Assembly (NCBI GenBank): GCA_963803295.1
Contig: CAWDMC010000023.1
Location: 496,001-560,000, forward strand
DNA from: CAWDMC01 sp963803295
GTDB lineage: Bacteria; Acidobacteriota; Terriglobia; UBA7540
Length of the DNA stretch: 64,000 nucleotides
Direction: 5' to 3'
Shown piece after piece: positions 23,707 to 33,184 of this stretch (position 1 is the stretch's first letter; the number at the start of each line of letters is the position of its first letter). The position numbers and the translations under genes are program-made. The notes beneath the pieces are model-generated. The model worked only from the letters and a program-made list of their open reading frames with translations. It searched no databases and had not been told where the DNA came from.

Positions 23707-25374
23707 ATGTTTAAGAACCTGAAGCTTACTCCCAAGATTGGCGGATTCATCGCCGCGACCCTGATCTTCACCTCCACCGCCGGCTTCTTCATCACCAAGC
23801 ATCGCGTCAATAAGCAGCAGGAGGCGGAGTTTGTCGATAAGCTGCGCAAGACCGATGGCATGGCAGGCAGTCTACGCACTTTCTTCTCGGCGAACTCGGA
23901 GATGTATGCTCCTAACCACAATTTCAAGACCTTGAAGCAGGTTCCTGTGGTGGTGGCCTGGAGTGTGGCCCGGGAATACGCCGAGTCGCACGGCATGAAA
24001 TTCACGACTCCTTCGCTTACCCCGCGCAATCCGGCGAATACTCCGGACGAGTTCGAAGCCAGGGCTCTGCACGCCTTCGAGAGCGATTCCAGCCTGACTG
24101 AGTACTATGACCGCGCGGTGGTGAACGGCGCGGAACTGATGCGCTATGCCCAACCGGTTCGCCTGACGGAGGATTGCCTTCTCTGCCACGGTGGCCCTGC
24201 GGGAGAGAAAAGCTTTTTTGGCTATTCGAAGGAAGGGATGAAGACAGGTGATCTGAGAGGTGCTTTTGTCGTCACCGCTCCGCTGACCGCCCTGAATGAA
24301 GCGTCGAGTTCTAACAGCGTCGCTCTGCTCCTGATCAATCTGGGAATGCTCCTGGCGGCGATGACGGCCGTCTACTTCGTAGTCCGGCGACTGGTAGTTA
24401 AGCCGATCAAGGATGTCGTCGATCGGGTGAAGGACATTGCCCAGGGTGAAGGCGATCTCACCCAGCGAGTCCACCTTGAATCCGCGGACGAAACCGGCGA
24501 ACTGGCTAAGTGGTTCAACATCTTTATGGAGAAACTGCAATCGACGATCAGCAAGGTTGGCTTGGCGACTCGAGGCCTTACCAGCTCCTCTGAGCAACTG
24601 TCGGGCGTAAGCCACCAGATGAGTTCGACTGCCGAAGAAACCTCTGCCCAGTCGAGTGTCGTCGCCGCGGCGGCTGAACAGGTCACCCAGAATCTGCATA
24701 CGGTTGCCACGGCAACTGAGGAAATGACCGCCTCTATCAAGGAGATCGCCAAGAACGCCGGCGATGCCGCCAGGGTCGCCTCAGAGGCTGTGAGAACTGC
24801 CGATACGACCAATGCCACCATTGTCGGCCTGAGTCAGCACTCGGCTGAAATCGGCCAAGTGATCAAGCTAATCACCTCCATCGCGCAGCAGACCAACCTG
24901 TTGGCGCTAAACGCAACCATAGAAGCTGCCCGCGCCGGTGATGCCGGCAAGGGATTCGCCGTGGTTGCCAGCGAGGTGAAGAATCTGGCCGAAGAAACGG
25001 CGAAAGCCACTGAGGAAATCAGCCACAAGATCGAGACCATCCAGCAGGACAGCCGCGGGGCGGTCGACGCCATCGGCCAAATCAGCGCCGTTATTGCTCA
25101 GGTGAACGACATCTCAAACACCATTGCCACCGCCGTCGAAGAGCAGACAGCCACCACTAACGAGATCGCCCGAAACGTGTCGGAGGCGGCGCGAGGTAGC
25201 AGCGAAGTGGCCGAGAACATCATCGCAGTAGCCACGGCGGCGAAAGATACGACGGAAGGCGCAGTCAATACGCAGACCGCGGCTGGGGATCTCTTAGGCA
25301 TGGCCCAGGAACTTGCCCGGTTGGTGGGACAGTTCAAGTACGACCAGGCAGACCGCGCCGGAATCTCGGGCTGA
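23707..25374 (+). CDS. Methyl-accepting chemotaxis protein 3, heme-binding (DUF3365) sensor
   Basis: 555 residues. Membrane helix about 11-30, periplasmic DUF3365/Tll0287-like domain about 40-205 with the c-type heme motif CLLCH (Cys157, Cys160, His161) followed by GYSKEGMKTGDLRGAFVVTAPL. Second helix about 211-232, HAMP, signalling domain with QQTNLLALNATIEAARAGDA. The family binds heme covalently in related proteins, so a redox, NO or oxygen cue is a reasonable inference. Cytochrome c maturation genes are not in the window. AAAGGA precedes the ATG. Confidence 0.9.
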   Translation: MFKNLKLTPKIGGFIAATLIFTSTAGFFITKHRVNKQQEAEFVDKLRKTDGMAGSLRTFFSANSEMYAPNHNFKTLKQVPVVVAWSVAREYAESHGMKFTTPSLTPRNPANTPDEFEARALHAFESDSSLTEYYDRAVVNGAELMRYAQPVRLTEDCLLCHGGPAGEKSFFGYSKEGMKTGDLRGAFVVTAPLTALNEASSSNSVALLLINLGMLLAAMTAVYFVVRRLVVKPIKDVVDRVKDIAQGEGDLTQRVHLESADETGELAKWFNIFMEKLQSTISKVGLATRGLTSSSEQLSGVSHQMSSTAEETSAQSSVVAAAAEQVTQNLHTVATATEEMTASIKEIAKNAGDAARVASEAVRTADTTNATIVGLSQHSAEIGQVIKLITSIAQQTNLLALNATIEAARAGDAGKGFAVVASEVKNLAEETAKATEEISHKIETIQQDSRGAVDAIGQISAVIAQVNDISNTIATAVEEQTATTNEIARNVSEAARGSSEVAENIIAVATAAKDTTEGAVNTQTAAGDLLGMAQELARLVGQFKYDQADRAGISG

Positions 25375-25448
25375 AGCCTGCGTAATTCGGATGTCTCCTG
25401 TGAGAAATGCGGTCCGGAGACCAGGCTGCGGAAAAACTCGTCGGTACT

Positions 25449-25531
25449 GTCATTCTGAGGAGCCGAGGCGACGAAGAATCTCGTATTTCCTTTGTTTTCA
25501 CGGCGAGATTCCTCGCTTCGCTCGGAATGAC
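25449..25531. repeat. REP/MITE-like palindromic repeat
   Basis: Starts GTCATTCTGAG and ends CTCGGAATGAC, with complementary GAAGAATCTCG and CGAGATTCCTCG inside. Such 80-bp palindromes are common and dispersed in many genomes. It occupies the gap between receptor 3 and cheY, in which I see no gene. Confidence 0.7.
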
Positions 25532-25768
25532 GGACGCCCAGAGTATTTTTCAGCAGCCTGCTCTCCTGGAGTGGACGCAACGGCAATTGGGCGCCCGCGC
25601 AGTCCGCCAGGAGGGTGGGAGTCCCCCTACACTTCATTGCGAACTTGTTGTCAAGGCAGCGCGAGGTTGCGAGGCGATGTAACTAAAGTTTTCCCGAGAC
25701 TGTGCCGATTGATTAAGGTCAAGGTCTCAGAAAGCCCCATTTAAGCCGGGCTTCCCAGAGGAGGAGCC

Positions 25769-26149
25769 GTGCGCGCTCTGGTTATTGATGATTCACGAAC
25801 AACACGAATGATCCTGCGAGGTATGCTTACCCGTCTGGGTTTCGAGGTGTCTGAAGCCCCAAACGGCGAGGAAGCGCTTGCCCGCTTGCGTGAGATCGCC
25901 GGCACCGCGCCGATCCTCGTCACCGTGGACTGGAACATGCCCGTGATGGACGGTTACGATTTTGTCCGCGCCGTGCGGGCCGACCACGAGTTCGATAAGG
26001 TGCCGTTGATTATGGTTACCGCGCACAGCGATCCCGATAGCGTGGTGCGCGCTCTCGAAGCCGGCGCCAACGAGTACATCATGAAGCCGTTCGACGGCGA
26101 CATGGTGCGTGAGAAGCTGGAACTGCTTGGCATATCGGTACCTCACTAA
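25769..26149 (+). CDS. cheY: CheY-like response regulator
   Basis: 126 residues, a receiver domain alone: VIDDSRTTRMILR acidic pair, phospho-Asp in VTVDWNMPVMDG, Thr in MVTAHS, Lys in IMKPF. GTG start with GAGGAGGAG upstream. The stop and the cheB ATG share TAATG, so cheY-cheB-cheR form one operon. It probably carries the signal to the flagellar switch, although several CheY-like proteins may exist in the genome. Confidence 0.9.
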   Translation: MRALVIDDSRTTRMILRGMLTRLGFEVSEAPNGEEALARLREIAGTAPILVTVDWNMPVMDGYDFVRAVRADHEFDKVPLIMVTAHSDPDSVVRALEAGANEYIMKPFDGDMVREKLELLGISVPH

Positions 26150-27258
26150 TGCGTAAGATACGTATTCTCGTCGTCGACGATTCGGTCGTGATCCGCCGTA
26201 TGCTGACGGATGCCATCGTCGATCCCCTGCTCGAAGTCGTTGGCTCGGCACCCAATGGCCGAATCGCTCTGGCTCGAATACCCCAGCTCAATCCGGATGT
26301 GGTAACTCTCGATATCGAGATGCCGGAAATGGATGGGCTGCAAACTCTGGCAGCCCTTCGCAAGACTTATCCCCGGCTGCCGGTGATCATGTTTAGCACT
26401 TTGACGGAGCGCGGGGCGACCGCAACTCTCGACGCTCTGTCGCTAGGGGCGAATGACTACGTGGCGAAGCCCTCGAACGTGGGCAGCGCCACCAAGGCGA
26501 TCGAGGCGATCCAGCAGGACCTGATTCCGAAGATCAAGGCTTGCTGCCCGGCCTTGGTCGCTGCCGAAACCGTCAAGCCCCGCCCATCGCCCCCAGTGAT
26601 TCGGACTCCTGGTGTGAGCCGAACGCGACCCTTCGGGCGCATCGATCTTGTTGCCATCGGAGTTTCCACGGGCGGGCCCAATGCGCTTTCGACCGTTCTT
26701 CCCGCGTTGCCGGCGAACTTCCCGGTTCCCGTAGTGATCGTGCAGCATATGCCGCCGCTCTTCACAAAGTTTTTGGCCGAGCGGCTCAGGTTGAAATGCC
26801 AAATCCCCGTGGAGGAAGGTAGCCAGCATCAGGTTCTTTCCGCCCCTCACGCCTGGATCGCGCCTGGCGATTTCCACATGATCGTGGAGCGCCACGGTAC
26901 CCTCATCCGCCTCGCCACCCATCAAGGGCCACAGGAGAACTCCTGCCGTCCCGCGGTGGACGTGCTCTTTCGATCGGTCGCGGAGGTCTACGGCGGCAGT
27001 GTGCTGGGAGTGGTGATGACGGGTATGGGCAAGGACGGCCTGCGCGGCTCGGAAGGCATTCGGGACGCTGGTGGCCAGATTATCGTTCAGGACGAGGCGA
27101 GTTCCGTAGTGTGGGGTATGCCAGGATTTGTAGCGGCAGCCGGACTTGCCGAAAAAGTGCTCCCTCTCGATCAGCTTGCAGGTGAAATCGTACGAAGAGC
27201 CTGGGAGGGCCGGGCGCTGCGTTCCGCGCCGGTGGCACCCCAAGCGCAGAGCCTTTGA
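26149..27258 (+). CDS. cheB: Chemotaxis methylesterase/deamidase CheB
   Basis: 369 residues. Receiver domain 1-120 (VVDDSVVIRRML, LDIEMPEMDG, YVAKPS), Pro-rich linker, and a CheB esterase domain about 165-355 with catalytic Ser in GVSTGGPNAL, His in IVQHMPPLF and Asp in VMTGMGKDGLRG. It removes receptor methyl groups in adaptation. Overlaps cheY by one base and cheR is immediately downstream. Confidence 0.95.
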   Translation: MRKIRILVVDDSVVIRRMLTDAIVDPLLEVVGSAPNGRIALARIPQLNPDVVTLDIEMPEMDGLQTLAALRKTYPRLPVIMFSTLTERGATATLDALSLGANDYVAKPSNVGSATKAIEAIQQDLIPKIKACCPALVAAETVKPRPSPPVIRTPGVSRTRPFGRIDLVAIGVSTGGPNALSTVLPALPANFPVPVVIVQHMPPLFTKFLAERLRLKCQIPVEEGSQHQVLSAPHAWIAPGDFHMIVERHGTLIRLATHQGPQENSCRPAVDVLFRSVAEVYGGSVLGVVMTGMGKDGLRGSEGIRDAGGQIIVQDEASSVVWGMPGFVAAAGLAEKVLPLDQLAGEIVRRAWEGRALRSAPVAPQAQSL

Positions 27259-27266
27259 GAAGCCCT

Positions 27267-28088
27267 ATGTCGATCATGCCAAGCGATTTCGACTACGTCT
27301 GCAGGCTGGTCCGCGAGCGGTCGGGCATCTCGCTCGAACCGGGCAAGGAATACCTGGTGGAATCGCGTTTGTCGCCGCTGGCCCGCCGCGAGGGTTTCCT
27401 CAATCTTCAGGAACTCATTGCCGACCTGCGTCGCGCCTCAAACGGCCTCCAATATAAAGTGGTAGAGGCGATGACCACCAACGAGACGACCTTTTTTCGC
27501 GACGTACGGCCCTTCGAGATCCTGCGCACGGTTGTCTTGCCCCAACTGATCTCCCGGCGTGCCGGTGACCGCTCCCTGACGGTGTGGTCTGCCGCCTGTT
27601 CCAGCGGACAGGAACCGTACAGCCTTGCCATGCTGGTGCGAGAACACTTTCCGTCTCTCCTCGGCTCCTGGAGACTCCAGGTGATTGCTACCGATATCTC
27701 CCGCGAAATGTTGAGTCGCTGTCGCGTTGGGCGTTTCAGCCAGATTGAAGTTAACCGGGGGTTGCCGGCCCAGTTCCTGGTGAAGTATTTCTCGAAGGAA
27801 GGGCACGAGTGGCAGATCAAAGATGAACTCCGCCGCATGGTCGAGTTTCGCGAACTCAATCTCAATGATGCCTGGCCGGGGTTCCCCTCCGTGGACATCA
27901 TCTTCCTACGCAACGTGCTCATCTACTTTGAAGTAGAGTCGAAAAAGGCGATCCTGGCCAAAATGCGACGGCAGCTAAAACCGGGTGGGTACCTGTTCCT
28001 CGGAGGAGCCGAGACCACTTTGAATCTTGACGACAAATTTTCTGCCCTCCCCGGTGAACGGACAGCCTGCTATCAGGTGGCCGGCTAA
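27267..28088 (+). CDS. cheR: Chemotaxis methyltransferase CheR
   Basis: 273 residues. N-terminal helical domain (FDYVCRLVRERSGISLEPGK), then SAM-binding domain with VWSAACSSGQEPYSLAML, ATDISREMLSRC and FLRNVLIYFE, and the end GERTACYQVAG. It methylates receptor glutamates. ATG 27267 is used; an upstream TTG at 27255 overlaps the cheB stop but lacks a better site. Confidence 0.94.
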   Translation: MSIMPSDFDYVCRLVRERSGISLEPGKEYLVESRLSPLARREGFLNLQELIADLRRASNGLQYKVVEAMTTNETTFFRDVRPFEILRTVVLPQLISRRAGDRSLTVWSAACSSGQEPYSLAMLVREHFPSLLGSWRLQVIATDISREMLSRCRVGRFSQIEVNRGLPAQFLVKYFSKEGHEWQIKDELRRMVEFRELNLNDAWPGFPSVDIIFLRNVLIYFEVESKKAILAKMRRQLKPGGYLFLGGAETTLNLDDKFSALPGERTACYQVAG

Positions 28089-28230
28089 GTATCTCAAAAA
28101 CGAGCGCTCCGAGGTTGCCCATGGCTCACGAACGCGATGGGCGAACTCAAAAGCCGATCTCCTCGGCCGAGATCTCCCGGTTCCAGCACGAGGCGGAGCC
28201 CCGAATACGAGCCTCGGACCCCATTTCCGA

Positions 28231-28271
28231 TAGCGGAAAAACAGCGGAAAAACAGCGGAATAGCAGCGGAA
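28231..28271. repeat. Short tandem repeat
   Basis: AGCGGAAAAAC twice, then AGCGGAATAGC and AGCGGAA, four imperfect 11-bp units in the gap between convergent cheR and the TPR-thioredoxin gene. Confidence 0.7.
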
Positions 28272-28283
28272 TTTGGCCGGTGT

Positions 28284-29702
28284 TCAGTTCTTGGCGGAGG
28301 CTTCTACCTTGACGTTCTGCAGGGCTTCCTTGATCTTGCCTTCCATGGTAGTGATGAAGCTTTCGGGATCGAGCCCCTCCTGGCGATAAATCACCTTTCC
28401 ATTGCGATCAAAGATCAGGAAGGTCGGCAAAGCGCGCACGCCGAAAGTGCGTTCGAGACCATTCGAATAGGCTACAGGGATCTTCCACTTTTGCTTCTCC
28501 AGGAAAGCCGGGACACTCCCGCGATTCTCATCCGTATTCACGGCCAGAAAGACAGTGTCGGTCTGATCTTTGAGGTCGGCAGCAACGCGTTCCAGGAGCT
28601 GTCCGGCCAGCCGGCAAGGACCGCACCAGGTAGCCCAGAAGTCGAAGACCACTACCTTGCCCCGAAAGTCCGCCAGCCGCAGGTCGGAGCCGTCCAGGCG
28701 CTCAAGCTTGGAGTCGAAGGGGTTTCGAATGGGGGCAGCCGGCGCACTCGAATCGAAGCGGGTAGCAACAAGGCGCATCAGCTCGTCATAATGTGACATG
28801 ACTAGATCGCCCAGACCTTTCTCGCTTTGATATCGGGCTACATAGGCGCTGCCCAGCTTGCGCCGCAACTGCTCGCGATGCTCCGGGTCCACTCGCTCCA
28901 GCGGGAAAGCGAACGCCGTCGCATAGTCGTCGATAGCGGTCTCGAGCGAGCCCGATTTCGCTTCGATATCGCCCATGCGCTCGGCGACGGACGCGACGGG
29001 ATACTCGGCGTAGCTCTTGCGATAATCGGCCAGGGCTTTTTCATCGCTGCCAGGCTGGGTTGAATTGGCGTAGACCTTGGCGCGCATGGCGTAGGCCGCC
29101 GCTCGAATCATGGTATCCTGCTCGGCCCGCTTTGCGGGGGTGACGCCCGGCCGCAGAGCAGTGTCCACTTTGTCAGCATGCTCTATGAATCGAGTGGTGT
29201 AGCGGATAGCCTGCGCTTCGCTCGCGGGATCGGTCTTGCGGCTAAGGAGGTCGGCCAATGAGCTCAGTGTCTCAAAATCACCCGCCTGGAGGTCCAATAC
29301 CCTCTCGCCGTACGTGATCGCCGTCTCCGGATCGTTTGCTTCCATGGCCTCGTGCATAATGATCTTCAGCACCTGTCGGCGTTGAAGACTGGCAGGATAT
29401 TGCGTCAGGAAGTCTTGGAGATTCTTGATCAGAGACTGCGGATTGCCTGGTGAGGCCGAGGAGACCGCGCGCCGCAAGCCTTGTGACTCCTGGTCTTCGG
29501 CAGAGAGGCCCGAGTTTGCAGTTGTGGGAGAGCCTTCGCCAGGATCAGATCTGGAGGGTGGGTGTGAAGAGTCCGGCACCGCCGGGTTTTGCGCTATGTG
29601 TTCCTGGGCGGTGATGACACCCACAGGCAAGATCAGGACAATCCCGAACCCTAGCGCCAACAGGCCCGCCTTTCCGCGATTCTCGTGCTGGCGAGCCTCC
29701 AC
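28284..29702 (-). CDS. TPR protein with C-terminal TlpA-like thioredoxin domain
   Basis: 472 residues. N-terminal hydrophobic helix about 13-32 (signal peptide or anchor), Ser/Pro-rich linker, helical TPR-like repeats about 90-300, then a thioredoxin fold about 330-455 with active site WATWCGPCR and cis-Pro region VRALPTFLIFD. It would be a periplasmic thiol-disulfide reductase with a protein-binding arm. It lies 74 bp behind bamD on the same strand. Confidence 0.85.
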   Translation of the reverse strand: MEARQHENRGKAGLLALGFGIVLILPVGVITAQEHIAQNPAVPDSSHPPSRSDPGEGSPTTANSGLSAEDQESQGLRRAVSSASPGNPQSLIKNLQDFLTQYPASLQRRQVLKIIMHEAMEANDPETAITYGERVLDLQAGDFETLSSLADLLSRKTDPASEAQAIRYTTRFIEHADKVDTALRPGVTPAKRAEQDTMIRAAAYAMRAKVYANSTQPGSDEKALADYRKSYAEYPVASVAERMGDIEAKSGSLETAIDDYATAFAFPLERVDPEHREQLRRKLGSAYVARYQSEKGLGDLVMSHYDELMRLVATRFDSSAPAAPIRNPFDSKLERLDGSDLRLADFRGKVVVFDFWATWCGPCRLAGQLLERVAADLKDQTDTVFLAVNTDENRGSVPAFLEKQKWKIPVAYSNGLERTFGVRALPTFLIFDRNGKVIYRQEGLDPESFITTMEGKIKEALQNVKVEASAKN

Positions 29703-29776
29703 GCTTAGATTTCGAATTTTGGGTTTTCTGACTTTCAGAATGGGGTCCCGCCTGCACCGGATCTGCCGCTGGCGAT

Positions 29777-31045
29777 TCAGAAAGGATCTAGCTTCTTTAG
29801 AACACCAAATTTGCTCTTCTTCTTCTTCCGGGGAAGGTCTGCCTGGTTGCTTGACGACGTGCCCTGCTGAGGATTCGCGGCCACTGCCGGATTCGGAGCG
29901 CCAGGGTCAGTAGCAGCGGGCTTGAGGTCGATGGGTTGGCCTGCGGTAAGGCTCTCGTCGGTGACCTGTCGAACCGCGATGGCGTTGCCGGGGCTGGGCG
30001 CGGGTTGCTGAGTCTTAGCTTCGATCGCGGCCGGTTGCTTGCCCAGCAAGGCCGGGCCGTGCCGCGTCGCGCTCAAGTCTGGGGCGCTCGATATCATTCC
30101 TGTGAGGCGGCTCATCAGGTCACGCTGCGGGCGGTGAAGGGCATCGGCTCTGGCCCGTGCCATTACCGCCTTCGAAGCCCGCGGTACCGGTGCGTGCAAC
30201 TCAGCCAGGCGATCCTTGGCGTCTTCGGCTGCCGGGCTCAGGGGATAGGACGTGAGAACTCGGGAGTAGTAAGGAACTGCTTCCTTAGGCCGGCGCTCCT
30301 TTTCCAAGGTCTGGCCAAGATAGTAGAGGGCTTGGTCGGCTTCGCTAAAATCGGGGTATTGGTCGCTGATCTCCTTGAATCGGGCTTCCGCCGCTGGCAG
30401 AGCGCCCTTAGCATAGTAAAATTGACCTATAGCGTAGTTCCCGGTCCCCAGAACTTCCTGGATCTGGCGCAGTCGCCCCTTCACTTGCGGCAACAGGGGG
30501 CTATCAGGATATTTGAGCAGAAAGGCTTTCAACTCCACCTGGGCCAATCTCGCTTCGGCCAAGTCACGGTCGGGCTTACCCATCATATGGAAATGTGCCA
30601 TCCCCACGCGGAACTGCGCTTCCGGCGCTTCAGGTGCCGTAGGGAAAAAGGTGATGAAGTCTTTGTACTCAGCGATCGCCTCCGTCAAGCCGGAGACACC
30701 ACCTTCACGATAGTAGGAGTCGGAAATTGCCAGCTTGGATTTGGCCAGGTACTCGCTGTCGGGGTAAGTGTTGATCAGTGTCTGCAATGTGAGCCGGCCA
30801 ACATCGTAGCGGCCGTGATCGATTTCATGGACGGCCTTCTCGAAAAGGATCTTGTCCGGCTGGTCGCCGGGATTGACAACGCCCGCAAGATCCTTGTGTC
30901 GCCGGTTCACAAGTCCGCATCCGCTTAGGACGCTGACTCCCAAGACCAGCAACAAGACTGCCGCTATCCAGCGCCTGGGGTGATTCTGCGCCGGTAAGGC
31001 ACTCGCCTGGTTCTGGTAAATCTCACCCCACTTACTACTTTTCAC
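29777..31045 (-). CDS. bamD: Outer-membrane assembly lipoprotein BamD
   Basis: 422 residues. After a charged 25-residue start, a hydrophobic stretch ends in lipobox LSGC (Cys about 43). TPR-like BamD domain about 60-285 (LTLQTLINTYPDSEYLAKSKLAI in part, EYKDFITFFPTAPEAPEAQFRVGMAHF). BamD links BamA to substrates during barrel insertion. The C-terminal 130 residues are Pro/Gln-rich, low-complexity, and longer than in proteobacterial BamD. Confidence 0.88.
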   Translation of the reverse strand: MKSSKWGEIYQNQASALPAQNHPRRWIAAVLLLVLGVSVLSGCGLVNRRHKDLAGVVNPGDQPDKILFEKAVHEIDHGRYDVGRLTLQTLINTYPDSEYLAKSKLAISDSYYREGGVSGLTEAIAEYKDFITFFPTAPEAPEAQFRVGMAHFHMMGKPDRDLAEARLAQVELKAFLLKYPDSPLLPQVKGRLRQIQEVLGTGNYAIGQFYYAKGALPAAEARFKEISDQYPDFSEADQALYYLGQTLEKERRPKEAVPYYSRVLTSYPLSPAAEDAKDRLAELHAPVPRASKAVMARARADALHRPQRDLMSRLTGMISSAPDLSATRHGPALLGKQPAAIEAKTQQPAPSPGNAIAVRQVTDESLTAGQPIDLKPAATDPGAPNPAVAANPQQGTSSSNQADLPRKKKKSKFGVLKKLDPF

Positions 31046-31135
31046 AGGTTATCCGCGCTCCATTTTGGCGAGTGCGGATGAAACCGCAGTCCGCCCCTCG
31101 AATTCCGGCGATTCAGTACAGGCCCGCACTGTGCC

Positions 31136-31810
31136 TCAAGCCAGCAGCGTCGGGCGAGACCTGGATGCCAAGCGAATCATCTCGGCGAGCCTCAATCTTG
31201 GGTTGCCTTCACTAAAGATGGCAGAACCCGTCACGAGGATGTCCGCGCCCGCGGCGACCAACTCCTCGATATTAGTAAAGTCAACGCCACCTTCGACCTG
31301 CACCTGGAAATCGAGTCCCCGGTGCTCTCGCTGCCTGGCCGCTTGGCGAATCTTGCCCATTGACCAGGGAATGAACTGACCGTCCAGACCCTGGTTGGCA
31401 GAAACGATTGTAAGAAAGTCGATCTCCCCCAGAAGGTCGGCTACCAAATCCACAGGGCTTTGCGGATTGAGCGCCAAGCCGGCCCTCGCCCCCTTGGCCC
31501 GGATAGACTCGATGAGGCGGGGCAAATGCCAGGTCGACTCAGGGTGAACGGCGACGCGATCGCCGCCAGCTTCAAGAAAATCGTTCAGGTAACGCTCGGG
31601 CCTCTCAATCGCCAAGCGCAGGTCGAGAGCCAAGCGTGTATGACGCCTAAGGCTCAAGACCACCGGCTGACCAACCGTAATCTCCGGCCCGAAATGACCG
31701 TCCGAGACATCGATGTGCAGAATTGACGCACCCTCGGCCTCCAAAGTTCGAATTGCCTCGCCCAAATGCGCGAAGTCCGCGGAAAGTAGAGCAGGCGCAA
31801 CAAGTACCAT
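31136..31810 (-). CDS. rpe: Ribulose-phosphate 3-epimerase-like protein
   Basis: 224 residues, a TIM barrel of normal Rpe length. LLSADFAHLGEAI and LHIDVSDGHFGPEITVG hold the first His and catalytic Asp. Other active-site motifs are changed: the usual D-x-HLM is LDLRLAI, NPGFGGQ is SANQGLDGQ, and the second catalytic DGG is VEGGV. It may act on a different sugar phosphate. ATG 31810 is chosen because it begins at the first barrel strand. Confidence 0.75.
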   Translation of the reverse strand: MVLVAPALLSADFAHLGEAIRTLEAEGASILHIDVSDGHFGPEITVGQPVVLSLRRHTRLALDLRLAIERPERYLNDFLEAGGDRVAVHPESTWHLPRLIESIRAKGARAGLALNPQSPVDLVADLLGEIDFLTIVSANQGLDGQFIPWSMGKIRQAARQREHRGLDFQVQVEGGVDFTNIEELVAAGADILVTGSAIFSEGNPRLRLAEMIRLASRSRPTLLA

Positions 31811-31936
31811 AGGACGGGTCTGATCGCGGGCGGCCGCCTCGAACAGAAATGTCAGGATAGCACAACTCCAGGGCAAAAACACCCGAAGCCAGCGCGGCTC
31901 GCCGGCTCTTCCGCCGGCCTTCCTCTACGGCTGCAG

Positions 31937-32371
31937 CTATTTCCTGAATAGGTTCTCGAATGCCTGCCGGGGATCGATGGGTGCGGCTGAGGTCGTCTGC
32001 CGCTCGACCGTTGTACGCGGCGTGAAGTACTTGCAGTCGTTCTTGATATCCTTGCGGGGAATACGCAAGGTGATCGGTTGACTGCACTCAAAGCGCGACT
32101 CAGTGTTGAAGAAAGCACACTGACGACAACTGTGGATTTCTGAGCCACATTTTGGGCACTTGCCTCTGACATCCAGCCCTTCAGCACCCTGGGACGATAA
32201 GACGGTTCCGCAGCCAGCGCACCTTACGACACTGCGACTAGCTGGCATCTGAGGCGTCCTGGGACCCATGATGTCAGTCCTTTGAGCGCCGGGAGGGCGC
32301 TGGCTGAATCGCTGCTCTGACCGGTCCCGTCCTGAATCCTGATAACCTCTCTGTCGATATTTTCTATCCAT
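31937..32371 (-). CDS. Small zinc-ribbon protein, function unknown
   Basis: About 144 residues. Charged, disordered start (MDRKYRQRGYQDSGRDR), then a Cys-rich core: CAGCGTVLSS, CPKCGSEIHSCRQCAFF, FECSQPI and CKYF, eight cysteines in CxxC-like pairs suggesting one or two zinc sites. I do not recognise a named family. The frame is open 19 codons upstream but only from a TTG. Confidence 0.65.
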   Translation of the reverse strand: MDRKYRQRGYQDSGRDRSEQRFSQRPPGAQRTDIMGPRTPQMPASRSVVRCAGCGTVLSSQGAEGLDVRGKCPKCGSEIHSCRQCAFFNTESRFECSQPITLRIPRKDIKNDCKYFTPRTTVERQTTSAAPIDPRQAFENLFRK

Positions 32372-32848
32372 TTTGTATGGAACTCCGTGTTTCTGAACGA
32401 CTTGCTTCGGGCGCCCGAAAGCAGACAAAGACTACGGCGGCACACGACCGCATCCCTCGTCTGACAATCGAACCCTCTGTCTAATTAGGATCGGCCGATT
32501 GAGAGGAAACTTCACACTTGGTGGCTTCTTTTTCCTCTGGGTTCGTCGGGGTCTCACAGGTTCTTCAACTCGTTTTCGTTGGGCCACGGTTTCGCCCCCC
32601 TATGGTTGCGAGCGTCTCGGTTACACAACGCCCCCGCCAACGCTCCTGTGCCTGTAGTGTCTGCGCACCCAGTGGCGTTTCTCAGTTCGGAACATACGTC
32701 CGCACTAATCCGTACGAGGCAGGGAAACCAGCGGTGCAAGACCCTTAACAATTCCCTTTCGAGCCTAAAGAACTCGCTGAGTTCGAGCCAAGACGGAAGC
32801 TCTCCCGGCTCGAACTGAGTGTGGCGGGAGGATTCGATCGGCAGGCAT
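32372..32848. other. Intergenic region
   Basis: 477 bp between two minus-strand genes, no coding sequence recognised. It holds the hairpin listed at 32,780 and presumably the promoter of the zinc-ribbon gene. Confidence 0.5.
32780..32816 (-). terminator. Hairpin behind the cytochrome c gene
   Basis: Stem AGTTCGAGCC / GGCTCGAACT, 10 bp, 17-nt loop, 33 bp past the cytochrome stop; the minus strand then reads CAGCGAGTTCTTT. A plausible terminator. Confidence 0.5.
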
Positions 32849-33184
32849 TTACTTCTTCGGAGCGAGCGACCGAATGTAGACTCCGACCGCCTTTATCTCG
32901 TCAGGCGACAGCTTGCTATCCCAGCCAACCATCGCTGTGCCCTTCTTACCGTTCTTGATGATGTCCGTCATCTGCGCATCTGACATTGCCGCCTGCACCT
33001 TGGGATCGGTGAGGTCCGGCGTCTTAATCGCAGCGTATCCCTTGCCCTCCATGCCATGGCACATGGAGCACTTCTGCTGGTAAATAGCCTTGCCGTCGGG
33101 AGCGGCCTTGAGGGTCACCGAGAGTACCAGTACCCCTCCCGCTACCACAAGCCTACTTTCAAGCCAACGACGATAGGATTTCAT
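32849..33184 (-). CDS. Periplasmic mono-heme cytochrome c
   Basis: 111 residues. Signal peptide about 1-27 (WLESRLVVAGGVLVLSVTLKA), class I cytochrome c with heme motif CSMCH (Cys39, Cys42, His43), Met ligand region TAMVGWDSKLSPDEIKAV and C-terminal helix VGVYIRSLAPKK. GGGG precedes the ATG. A soluble electron carrier; partner unknown. Confidence 0.9.
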   Translation of the reverse strand: MKSYRRWLESRLVVAGGVLVLSVTLKAAPDGKAIYQQKCSMCHGMEGKGYAAIKTPDLTDPKVQAAMSDAQMTDIIKNGKKGTAMVGWDSKLSPDEIKAVGVYIRSLAPKK

